DNA of 64,000 nucleotides from Nissolia schottii (Eukaryota > Streptophyta > Magnoliopsida > Fabales > Fabaceae): positions 1-64,000 of the forward strand of contig QANU01033273.1 in NCBI GenBank assembly GCA_003254905.1. Reading direction: 5' to 3'. Position numbers and translations under genes: made by a program. Of the stretch, positions 34,261 through 44,951 are shown piece after piece. Numbering within the stretch: position 1 is the first letter of the stretch; every line of letters begins with the position of its first letter. Below the pieces are notes generated by a model. That model was given only the letters and a program-made list of their open reading frames with translations. It was not told the origin of the DNA and ran no database searches.

Positions 34261-34638
34261 TCACTTTTCTTGAAACTTGTTCGGTTCAATATCGTTTACT
34301 CGCTCAAGCGTCAAGCGCTTTTGAACCATGGATATATAAATCCCAGCCTTGGCGTCGACGCTTTCGTCGGCGGGCACGCCGTAGAACTCTTCCAAACGGG
34401 TCACCACGTCACCCATGCTGTCCGCCACCACGATGGAAACCTTGGGGTTCGGCGGCTGCGAGATCGCGTAGTCCTGGTGAACTAGGAACCCCACGGGGGC
34501 AGGGGAAGGAGAAGAATGATGATTTGGCCCCCTAGCCTTGGTTGCTGCTGGGGCATTTGGCTTTGGTGATTTATAGAAAGGTGTCAACTTTCCTTTCAGG
34601 AGCCCTCTGCCGCTGCGCCTACCACGGTTTGCCTCCAT
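34261..34638 (-). CDS. hypothetical plant protein, 125 aa
   Basis: Single exon on the minus strand, ATG at 34638, TGA at 34261. The N-terminal 40 residues are strongly basic (MEANRGRRSGRGLLKGK, later PKPNAPAATKARG), followed by a Ser/Pro-rich stretch. A conserved-looking C-terminal half reads KVSIVVADSMGDVVTRLEEFYG and then an acidic/helical end (GIYISMVQKRLTLERVNDIE). No signal peptide or membrane segment. The frame is open 54 codons further upstream, but that part crosses a TATATATA run (about 34724-34733) that suits the promoter, so I use the inner ATG. I do not recognise the family with certainty. Codon composition is GC-rich compared with its AT-rich surroundings, which supports real coding. 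Related repeats lie on both sides. Confidence 0.75.
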   Translation of the reverse strand: MEANRGRRSGRGLLKGKLTPFYKSPKPNAPAATKARGPNHHSSPSPAPVGFLVHQDYAISQPPNPKVSIVVADSMGDVVTRLEEFYGVPADESVDAKAGIYISMVQKRLTLERVNDIEPNKFQEK

Positions 34639-34725
34639 TTGCAACGGCAAGTTGCCTTTGGAAAGCAGAAAGAAAAGTAGCGAAGGAGTGAGTGTTGTGT
34701 GTACTACAAGAGGGTTTGGGGGTGG

Positions 34726-34735
34726 GTATATATAT
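34726..34735 (-). promoter_or_regulatory. TATA box candidate for the 125-aa gene
   Basis: TATATATA-type run about 90 bases upstream of the ATG at 34638, read on the minus strand. Confidence 0.4.
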
Positions 34736-34800
34736 TTGCTATCTCGTGTTTTATGTGTTTTGTCCTTTTGTGTTGAATTTGGATAGTTAAGAATAAGCAT

Positions 34801-35829
34801 ATGGATATGATTTGCTAACTATATATGTTAATGAAAGTGGTTGGTTAGGTTGAAAATGAAGTATTGGTTAATTAATTTCAAACGAATTTTATTTTGCAAG
34901 TATCAAAGTTAATATTTTGAGATAAAGACTTTACGCCTTTATCTAATTATAATGCGTGACCTTATTGTAGGAGCATAATTAACTAATAAAGAGTTGATGC
35001 CTCAGCCAAAATTATCTAGAGGCATAATCTCTTTCCATTCGCGCGCCTCATTGGTTTATTCTGATTACTAGTTAAGTTAGGTTTCATCATAAAATATGAA
35101 GTTGTTATCTGTTTTTTTTTGTTAACTAGAGTTGGCTCACATGGTAGGTAGGTTTTGGGTTACTTCCGATAAAATTGATTTTCGTATCGTTACTCTATCA
35201 ATAAGTATCTTCATAAATATTTAATACGTCTCATAGGTAAGTAAGTCTAAGTTGAGAGTCCGAATTTGTTTGTCTTACTCTTTGTTAATCTATTTATGTA
35301 TTGACAAGTGTACCATTATACAAAATTGCTCATAATTTCTCTAAACACCAACTCTCTTGAATAGTATACACAAGGTTCTAGGTTCAAACTTCATCAAATG
35401 TAATTTTTGAAATAAAAAAAACCAACTCTTGATAATTACTCATAATTTATACATGTCGATCTTTTCTTATTGGACAGAAAATCTGATACAAAATTGGGAC
35501 AAAAGAATTCTTAACCCAGTCTTCCCCAACTCCCATACTTTATAATAAAAAAAGGTGGCCTCTTTATGCAAATGTATAGAACCTATAATATCATTTCTGT
35601 GCTAATTATACTTCAGCTTGAAAAATCTAGCCTACCAAGCTCGGAGAGGATCAGATTAAGTCTGGAATCAAATTTCTCCTGTGAGTTTTGGCTGCACAGT
35701 GCACGGACAGAGCAATCATAAATATCTTTTACTTAATATCTTATATACATGGAATTTGGTTCGGTGGACCATTCCAACGTAGAATCAAATTAATGCATGT
35801 AAAAAAATGTATAGATTGAACCTTTTAGC
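34801..35829. other. intergenic, no gene seen
   Basis: AT-rich; nothing recognised. Confidence 0.4.
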
Positions 35830-36570
35830 AAAGATGCAGATTCAAGAACAACAGTTACTATTTATTGAAATGACAAGTAGTGCTTGTTATAAAGATTAAA
35901 ATAAAGATACAATGAAAGAAATTTAAATTGCTAAAGAAATGCATTGAACAAAACAAACGCAAAACAAGAACAATAAAATAAGTAAAGGGAAATGAAAAAT
36001 CTAGTTGAATCTTTTCTTTATTGCTGGGACGTGTTGAGACCTTGACAATTCTTAACAAGTAAGTTTCTCCTTAATTCTGATCTACGTGTCCCTATTTATA
36101 GCCTTGACTGACCCCTTACGCTACGTGTCTTCCAAAGGTTGCAGTTTGATCGTCACAACTTAACTTCTCCCATTTTCCTTATTTTTCGCGAAGTGGGCGG
36201 TTACGACATCCCTCTAAAGTTATGCACATTTTTTTGTGACCACCACATGTGTCAGTGGGCAAGCCTTGCTATGGCTAACTTGCAAATCAAACTGGATTTC
36301 TTCTTAGATTCACCATGCCTTGGCAGTTTGAAAGGTCGATTCCTTCATTTAACATTTCAATTTCATCAAATACTAGGTCGCATATAATCATCAATTTGGG
36401 TCGGTTCATTGATATCATTTATCATTCTGAAACCCTTAGTGGTTGTCCAATAACTAACATTTAAGGGAAAAGTAAAGAAATATTTACTTCGTACAATTGC
36501 TTTGGTCGATTCTACCTTTCTTAACCACTCATAGTCGATTAACATTCTCGACCCTGAACTTTTCAAAAAG
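35830..36570 (-). repeat. retroelement LTR-like repeat, copy b
   Basis: Second copy of the repeat at 32600-33450: CAAAGATGCAGATTCAAGAACAA, CCCTATTTATAGCC, CTACGTGTCTTCCAA, TTCTCCCATTTTCC in the same order. CTATAAATAGGG on the minus strand is a good TATA box. Confidence 0.45.
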
Positions 36571-39353
36571 ATTTGTCCTTGATTGCATCAATAAGGCTTT
36601 TCTTTGGGCCTTTTCATTATCTTTAAATATCCCTTTAATGATTTTACTTGAATACCGGTGTCATATATTTTCACCATAATAATATCTTTATGATATGCTT
36701 TAATCAATGGAAAAAGATGTATAGATCGACAACATATGTCCGAATTTGTGTGCGAACCATAACCACCATTAGATGTATTCTCTTCAACATGATTAAGTTT
36801 TGAAAACACAATGATTGGTCAAGGACGGTTTCGCACGGCTTCCCACACAGTTTCTCGCGCTATAAAGTAGCTCTCTAATCAATTTATAAACGTAGTTCAA
36901 GTTAATCAGCGCAAAAATTAGGATAGGCTTAAGAGTTTAGCGTAAAGGGACACACCACTGGATATTATGCTCAATAATTTAGACTTCAGAGCAAGGGATT
37001 TATACTCCACCCACTAAACCCTAAGCTTTCCTATCATATATATTTATTTATTTTGGCGAAGCTGGTTTCCTACTATGTTGATGTACTGTCATTTCATTAA
37101 GATCCGAGAAACCTAGAATGGATTGTTTTTGTACTGTATTTAGGAAACTTGACCACTAATTAAGCACTTTTTGGGGCCACTTGAGTGACAAGATCGAAGT
37201 AGTGAGGGGGAAACAAAACCATATCTTCAAAAGAATATAGAAAAGCAAGAGAATAGTGGATATGATGGATAAGGATAGCGTCTTTTTCAACAGCATACAT
37301 AATCTGAAGTGAGCATTTCCACTTAGCACGAGGTGGACTATTCTTTTCTTGCCTTGCGTTAATATGCAACAACTTTGTTACAAAGTAACATGAGGGTGAT
37401 TCAAGCATGCTGGTAGGCGTAGGCTTTGGGAACGTTCTAGCGGCTAGACGACTCCCTTTTGTTGGTGGCACTGATCTTTGGTCCAATGGCGGGGTGGGTA
37501 CTTGTAGGCACTTCAACGCTCAAGTTAGTGAGTTCTCTAAGTATTAAGGTTAGGGTTAGAAATATATCTTGTGGGGTGAATATACTATTTGTAAGAGGAG
37601 ATGTGTGGTAGTTTTGGACTCTTAATTGGGCTCAAGAGACTTAATGTAGGACCATATGTATAGTCCATAACAGTGCCCCTACTCTGGTTAAAGGCGCTAA
37701 GACTTTGACCCGAATTCTACATCCATATGATAACACCTTTTGCTAGGCCCTTTTTTGGGTGGTTAAATGAGGACATGAGTGTCCTATGTTGATGTAATGA
37801 AACCCTTTAAAGCTTTCTTTCTAATGCAGGAGCACAGAGCTAGGGTGTTCTCCGTTGGCATGCCAAAACTCCTTGAAAGCCTTTTTATTTTATTGTTTGG
37901 AAGTTGGATCTTGAGCTCCTCGTGTTCCCGGCCATTGCAAATAAGGCCAAAGTAGGGGTGTTTGTGCCCCTAATTTTTTATTTCCGCAGATGTATTGTAG
38001 TTGGATCTCATAATTCTTTGTAGACATGAGACTTGTCTATGCCTTTCCTCTTCTTTTCGTTAATATCAAATGTCAAAAAGTTGGATGAATCGCATTAGCG
38101 TGACTTTCCCAATTTGAATTCATGTTTCACAATCTTCATGACGACCCATACCTTGAGGATGCATAGGCATGTCTTCAGCAGAAGCTACTATGCTTGAGTC
38201 AGGGTGAAGTGTTCGTCAGGCAAAGCCATTTTTTTCATGCTCCTTACATAAGTTTAGAGGCATTCTTCTTCTGTTTCAAAATCCTTGAAATCCTCTATTT
38301 AGAGCTTTTGTATAGGGGAAGTGGTTGACCATAGTATTATGCCCCCAACACAGGTTGAAGGCTTAAAGCCTTTGATCCAAGTTCTTTCATTGTGGGTGGG
38401 TGTGGCCTTTTCCCAGGCAGATGCGTTCATCGAATTGATAGAGTAATATGGCCCTTATTCTGAGTTCGCGTCACCTTTAATTCTTCTTGTTTGTTCTCAA
38501 GCATTGTGAGCCGAATTGGGCAGTGCCTCCGCCCCATGCCTCATTAGTTCATGGAGGTGATAACATTTGTCACAAGAGTAGTTGCTTGATGCCAACGCTT
38601 GAATATTATTATTCAAGGGTGGTCACTCTGACTCGGGTTCACTTGGTCCCATACGGTTCTGCAATTACTTGAGGTCGTTTCTCGTTTATGAAGTTGCCAT
38701 GTCAATGCCTCTTGTTTGGGCTTTTGACATTAAGAACTCTTCTTCTCATTTATACTTGAAGCATCTACTTGGCTAAGTATTTTGTCTTTCTTCCATTAAC
38801 ACTCTTCCTTTCTTAAGATGAGTTCTTTAGTTGATTTTTGAAGTATTTGTTTAGGAAAGATCTAGGTTAGTCCCCTCCACCAAGGGCTTTGCCCTTAGGG
38901 ATTGGTCGACCCTATGACATTGCTCCTATGCTGGTGTATATGCCTCCTTATTTCTGTGATAACAAATAAGTAAGAAGCTCTGAATGACCCTTCGTGAGTT
39001 GCCTTTTTACTTGGTGAAATTTTACTTCATTTTGTTTAACCTTTCATTATTCAGTCTTTTGCTTTAAGCTAGGCCAAAATTCCTCTCAGACTTACTTTTG
39101 TTTGCTTTACCTTCTGTTCTCGATAACAATTCACTTATGATTTATTCTGGGCTTTTTTCCTTCGGAAATCAGTTTTTGAGGAGATCTTGGACGTTTGTAC
39201 TCTCTTTGCAAAGAGTTTTCTTTAGGTTCTCGTCCTTTATAATTTATTTTCTAAGGAGGCTCATTTCTTCTATTGCGCATCCCGAAATGTTGGCTTTCGT
39301 GAAGCATGCACTTTATTTTATAGCTTCCTTTTCTTTACTTTTCCTTTGTTTCA
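36571..39353. other. probable retroelement-derived, no gene identified
   Basis: A minus-strand frame of 118 codons at 37160-37516 is open but has no recognisable domain. 37640-38860 has recurring phrases such as GTGCCCCTACTCTGGTTAAAGGCG and ATGCCCCCAACACAGGTTGAAGGC, hinting at an old internal duplication. I cannot assign it to a named element. Confidence 0.35.
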
Positions 39354-39847
39354 TTTGATATCCCATTGAAGGCTTTGTGGACGCCATCCATGGTACTTAA
39401 TTTTTATATGCTTTCACACGGCTTCTTCCATCCGAAGCTTTCATGTGAGCTTTCTGCAATGGTTTCATTTTTCTTGACACCCGAGTGATTAGCTTAGGGG
39501 AATTAGTGGTTTGCCATAACGCATTTGATATCCCATCGGAGGCTTTGTGGATTCCATTCATGGTATTTTTCATATGCTTTCGCATGGCTTGTTCCGTTGG
39601 AAGCTTTTATGTGAGCTTTCTGTGGTGATTTTCTCGACGCCCGAGTGAAGCTCAAGGGAATTATCGGTTTTCTGTAACGCGTTTGATATCCCGTTAGTGG
39701 CTTTGTGGATGTCATCTGCAGGACTTTTTATATGCTTTCACACAGCTTCTTCTGTTGGAAGCTTTTGTGTGAGCTTTCCGCGTAGATTTCTTTTTTCTCA
39801 ATGCCAGAGTGATTAGCTCAAGGCAATTAGTAGTGTGCCATAACGCA
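39354..39847. repeat. tandem repeat, three units of 158-170 bp
   Basis: Units at 39354-39523, 39524-39681 and 39682-39847 each start TTTGATATCCC, run through GGCTTTGTGGA, ATATGCTTTC, GTGAGCTTTC and end CGTAACGCR-like. The minus strand is open across much of each unit (repeated KLIT / KAHxKAS / VKAYK words), but the frame shifts between units because their lengths differ, so coding is unlikely. Confidence 0.85.
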
Positions 39848-39940
39848 TTTATCCCTCTTGTTTTTTCAAGGCCCTTTTTCATATTCAATTTGTGGATAGT
39901 TAATGAAAGAATCAAAGCAAGTCTTGTAGAGACGTAGGTG

Positions 39941-40072
39941 GCTGACACACACCAAAACGTCGCAATTCTAGTGCGCGATCAAATAATAGTTTATAAGACT
40001 AAGCAAACCCCAAAAATGAAGTAAAAGGGGCTAACCTAGGCTGTCTCTCAAGGAAGCAATTAGAACCAATTC
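39941..40072 (-). repeat. dispersed repeat copy (also at 14073 and 63677)
   Basis: On the minus strand it reads GGTTCTAATTGCTTCCTTGA, then CCTAGGTTAGCCCC, TTATTTGATCG, GCGACGTTTTGGTGTGTGTC, matching 63677-63808 closely and 14073-14203 more loosely. Probably part of a gypsy-type element close to the LTR end. Confidence 0.6.
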
Positions 40073-40427
40073 AAGTAAAAGTAAACTGGGGGTTTAAATT
40101 GGGTTAATTTGATTAAAAGAAAATTAACAATTAACTAAAAGCAATATCCTGCATACAGTTCTTCACAGAGCAAGGATTAATCATCATTGGTTCCTCAACT
40201 AATTATTCATAAAAGGGATGTTGTTTCATTAGTCAAAGATCTCTAACTAATGTGAAATTTACTTAAAAGATTACAATCGTCAATCTCCTAAGCATTAACT
40301 AATATAGGAATTAACTAAGATCTCAACATCTAAAACCTATATTAATTAAATTCCCAATTGCACAACCTAATTAAATCTGATTAGTTCCCAAGGTTCCCTG
40401 ATCCTAATTTAATAAATCCTACTGTTG
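40073..40427. other. non-coding flank
   Basis: Nothing recognised before the target duplication at 40428. Confidence 0.4.
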
Positions 40428-40432
40428 GTCTT

Positions 40433-41964
40433 GGCAACCAATACCCAAGAGCAGGGTGAATTGGGTATTTAAGAAATTATTCCAATTTTGACAAATATTG
40501 CATTTTCATGCAATCAAAGTAATTATGCAGCGGAATATATCAATTGAGGAGATAATTACAAGCTTACTCAATTATGTATGTTGATTGAACAATAAGATCA
40601 ATAGAGCAACTTATAAACAATTATCAATAAATGTATGATATTGCAATTCTCAATTATGCAAGACAATAATATAAGTTTGCAATAAATAAAGAGATAGAGT
40701 TAGAGAGATTGTAAATAGTGATTTATCCCGGTTCGATCACCCTTGTGATCTACGTTCAGTCCTCAAGNNNNNNNNNNNNNNNNNNNNNNNNNNNNNNNNN
40801 NNNNNNNNNNNNNNNNNNNNNNNNNNNNNNNNNNNNNNNNNNNNNNNNNNNNNNNNNNNNNNNNNNNNNNNNNNNNNNNNNNNNNNNNNNNNNNNNNNNN
40901 NNNNNNNNNNNNNNNNNNNNNNNNNNNNNNNNNCCTATTAATTCTCTAATATTTTTCTGTTGAAAATTAGTCGTTTCTGTCTTCTATGACAGAGTCATTT
41001 GAATGACTCCCCTTGTCATTCGAATGACTCAAGCAAATACAGCCGTTATGGCTTTTTTGTCAGGTCATTCGAATGACCTAAGTTTGCTTGAGTCAAATTC
41101 ATCCTTTTTCCCATTCTTTTGATTCCTATTGTCAATCTTAACCATTTTAGTTCCTAGAATCAAAAGATCATTTAAGAGCATCATTGTAAGAGTTTAGAAA
41201 GATATATATGTATCAATTTTCCTTTGACAAGAATACCTTAAGTCCTAAGAAACTATATTCTTTTGACTGCTTGCTTGGACTTAGTACTCTTCATGAATCC
41301 TATCTTTGGCATAACCATGTTCTTCATGGAATAAACATTTTATGCTCCGCCTTTTGACTTTGGGCATCATATATATGTTCCTTCTTGTTCTATCTTGTTC
41401 TTGATGTCTTGGACTTTCCTATACATAAGATTATTCACTAGAAAGTATAGTTAGTCCAATGTGTTCCAATATCTTAATATGCATCAATCAATGCATCTTG
41501 CAAATACAATTAGGCAAGTATCAAATCATTATATTAATCAAATAATATTCTTCGCCTAACATGCATGCATTCTAACACTATAGCACTTGATATTCATGCA
41601 TATACACATATAGACACAAATATATCCAATAGTTAATCCATCAAACACATATAGAGAGTTATTGGATATGTTCTCAAAAGGATGTTCCTTATTTACCATA
41701 GTATAATGTGTAGGCTATATGATACCATCAAGTTTAATTAAACAAGATCAAATGTATTCTATTTAGCATATAACATCCTCTTGCATTCTAATTGTCATCA
41801 TGTGTGTGTTTTATTCTATTTATCATCATCAAGATATATTGAATTAAATAGAACAAAACATAAGCATAGATAATAAGGATAGACAATTAGAGCATATTAC
41901 ATTTGCCATCATTAAAACATATTATATTAAACAATTGGAACAACTGAGAAAACATAGCTCCACA
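40433..41964 (-). mobile_element. solo LTR with target-site duplication, gap inside
   Basis: Ends TGTTGGTC (40433) and GCTCCACA (41964) are flanked by the 5-bp duplication CCTAC (40428-40432 and 41965-41969). About 1.53 kb counting the gap. Its first 60 bases resemble the LTR at 10666. Three palindromes built on GTCATTCGAATGAC lie at 40992-41009, 41015-41028 and 41063-41078. Orientation is inferred from the relation to the 10666 LTR; its TATA box is not visible and may lie in the gap. Confidence 0.82.
40768..40933. other. assembly gap (166 N)
   Basis: Unresolved bases inside the solo LTR; any frame crossing it is meaningless. Confidence 1.
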
Positions 41965-41969
41965 CCTAC

Positions 41970-42987
41970 AATCGTTAAGATCTATCAATTTAGAATTAAT
42001 CCTAACTAACAATATGCAGTCGCTATATTATTAATTAGGGGTAAACGAGTTATAAATTATCATTAAAAACATAACCTCGAATTAATCCTAATCCTAGAAT
42101 TACCGCATACGAGACATTATAAAACTACTTTTCTATGGATGGAGGATTCAAATGCATAAAATAAAGACAAGACGAGAGTAAAAAAATAACAGAGAATTAA
42201 AATAATAAAACTTGAATAAAATAACGGAAGAACTTCGCAAATAATTGAGAGTTTGAGTTGTCAATGTGAGCGTTTCAACAATCCTTGAAGAACTAATAAT
42301 TAATCACTACTAACATAAACCTAAAATGCATAAAATAAAAGAGAAAAGTGCAGAAAATAAAAGTGGAGGCTGAGTATTGAGAGAGGATGTCTATTTATAG
42401 AGGATGAGCCTAAAGTGAGTGAAAATCCTGCACTTTTAACACAATAGTTGGTAAAATGGTGATAACTTTGGCTACAAATATCGGATTGTGGTGATTCAAG
42501 TCTTCAATTAAAGCTAAGAGATAGATCTACAACTTTGTAGCTGAAGTGAAATCAAAATTCAAACTTCATCATGGTGAAAGGTCCGGGACAAAGTCAGAGT
42601 TAAAAAATCCTCAACAAATCTTTGACCAAATCCTTTTAAATTTGAATTCAAATTTGTATTTTTATGATCCAAATCTTCTCTTCAAATCTCTTCTTCAAAA
42701 TTTGTATCTTATCCAAACTCCTTCAAATCTTCATTAAAGTTGAGGTTTTTCATATAAAACTTACTTAGGTTTTTTTTTTTTGTTGAGAAAAGCCAACAAA
42801 TCCTCAAGTGGCTTAAGGGCACTGGTTAAAAAAGCAAAAGTGATAATTCTTATATTGAAAACATAAAAGTTGTATGTTTCCATTGAAAATAAATTCATTC
42901 TAAGCTTAAAAGTTTCTATTTTAGTTTGCTTAACCAATGTCCTTAGGTCATTGATTAGCAAAATCCTACTTTTTTTAAGAGGGAAGT
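41970..42987. other. AT-rich intergenic, no gene seen
   Basis: Nothing recognised. Repeated CTTCAAATCTTC-like words near 42660-42730. Confidence 0.4.
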
Positions 42988-43133
42988 TATTTTAACACCA
43001 AACTTGGTTTCTATATCAAGTCTCTCCCTCACAACACCTCATGGAACTCACACTCATAATGTATGTGAGTGTGAGTCCCATGATGTGTTGTGGGGGAGAG
43101 CCTTAGTATAGACACCAAGTTTAGTGTTAAAAT
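42988..43133. repeat. foldback MITE with near-perfect hairpin
   Basis: Arms of about 65 bases pair along nearly their whole length: TATTTTAACACCAAACTTGG with the right-hand CCAAGTTTAGTGTTAAAATA, then the CTCTCCC / GGGAGAG and GGAACTCACACTCA / TGAGTGTGAGTCCC parts. The loop is only a few bases. No coding content. Confidence 0.8.
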
Positions 43134-43892
43134 AGCATTTACGTTTTATTAAACTATTTTTGAAACATGACAACTTTATATTTCTCTGTTAAGATTCCTA
43201 GAAATGCAAAAAACTTTTCGTTTACCAAATACCACTTTTAAATGAAGAGAATACTTGCGAAGACTGAATAATAAAAAAAACCGAGTACTTGTGAAGTTTT
43301 GGAGCCAAACTTGAATATAGTTTTACCATGCCTCGTTGCATTTCATCACAAGGTAAATAATATATGGAATCCCTTATATCATAGGGCATACATCGGTACT
43401 ATCGGTCGTGTCTCGGTAATAATAACGAACTAGATTGAGGTTTATTCAGTATCATCAATCATTTGAATAGATAGATTCTCACCATATTAATAATGTCCGC
43501 TTGATTGCATCTGGGATACAGGTGGTGCGCTCGTGATTGTGTCTTGTGAGTAGCAGAGGCATCTACTTGCTTTGTATGGGAGCTACCTTTATTTTCTTTG
43601 GCTCTTTGTGTTTGCGTGTCCATTATATATACCCTTGCATTGTTTCTCTGCTTTAGTATGATGGAGCAAGCAACGGCTGAGAAGAGGAAAATGGTCATGC
43701 AGTTGCCCACTATGCTTGCACTGCTTTTGTCGGACATGTATTGGACAAGAAACCCAAGTCCTAAAGTTATTGAAGATTCAAGGATAAGGTATTAATTCCT
43801 CCTAACTGTCTAGTCGTACATCATACCAATGCAAGTTGAGTTTTGTTGGATTCTCTCACTTGCTTAATAGTTAATGAAGAAACGAAAATGGT

Positions 43893-44012
43893 TTTTTATA
43901 GCAAACATGGTGTAGACTCAAAGCTTAGTCTCTTACACATATCATGGGGCCACACACATCAAATGATATGAGTGTGGGTCATATGATATTTTACACCATG
44001 CTTAATGCATAA
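43893..44012. repeat. second, diverged foldback of the same type
   Basis: CAAACATGGTGTAGACTCAA...CACACA on the left against TGAGTGTGGGTCATATGA...TTTTACACCATGCTTA on the right. Shares the GAGTGTGGGTC / CACACTCA core with 42988-43133. Confidence 0.55.
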
Positions 44013-44951
44013 ATAGCACCACTCATTAAAAAAAATGATAGTTGCACAAACATTTTTAGTGTGTACCAACAGTAAAAAAAATTCCCTAATAACAAAAAGG
44101 AAATGAGAAATAGCTTATAGTATTGTTAATTGCAGTCCCCCAATCAATTCCTAACTCATGAACGTAAAATTGGTAGTGGTCCCCCAATCAATGGTTCCAT
44201 GAAATTATCCCTTTCAATTATTCACGTCCATGATTGGCCATAGTAGCTTGGCCTGTTCATTTCAAGAGGGTTTTTTTTCACCTTTATATTGTTTTCCTTT
44301 GTATAAAAGGCTCAAGAGAATCTAATCCCAGACCAAAAAGCGAATTGCATTACTGTTTTTCTCTTCTCTGTAATAAACCTTAGGATACAATGAGGAGAAA
44401 TTCTTACTTTCACGTGGAAGAAATGATTTTATGCTACACATCTACTATTTACCGTTTCTTTTTGTCAATTTTAATGTGTCTTGTACATCATCTTCAAAGT
44501 TGGTACTTATTCTACCATTTAAATAACTTGTAAAAAGATTAGTAAAAGGATTTTACTACTCTTCTCATGTGTATTCACTCAAAAAATATACACTTGTGTT
44601 TGCATTAAAGTCAACTTTTACCTTCTTCTATGCTCACCACTATTACCTTTTGCCTCTCGTGATCACTTTAAGATGTTTTACTTCAGAAATTAAATCAAAC
44701 TCAAACCAAGAAGAAAAAAAAAAATCTAACATCCGATGAGAAAAAAAAACAAAAGGTCATTTATTGACCAAAAAAGAGAGAAAAAGACAACTTCCCCCTC
44801 CCCCAATTTTCTATTGACAAAAGAAAAGAGCACACAAATCCCCATTTTGTGCAGAAAACCGTTACCAGCAAAGATAAGTGCGCGAGTGTCATTTTTCCCC
44901 TTTTACTGTGTTGGATCTGTGAGTTAGGGAATTGGTCTACGAAGAGGATCA

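Noticed and set aside
37160..37516. 118-codon minus frame
   Set aside because: Open but no domain recognised; lies in retroelement-like sequence, so not called as a gene.
39397..39948. Coding repeats on the minus strand in the tandem array
   Set aside because: Unit lengths are not a multiple of three relative to each other, so the frame changes between units; the similarity is a DNA-level repeat.
40718..40963. Frame across the N gap
   Set aside because: Consists mostly of unknown bases.
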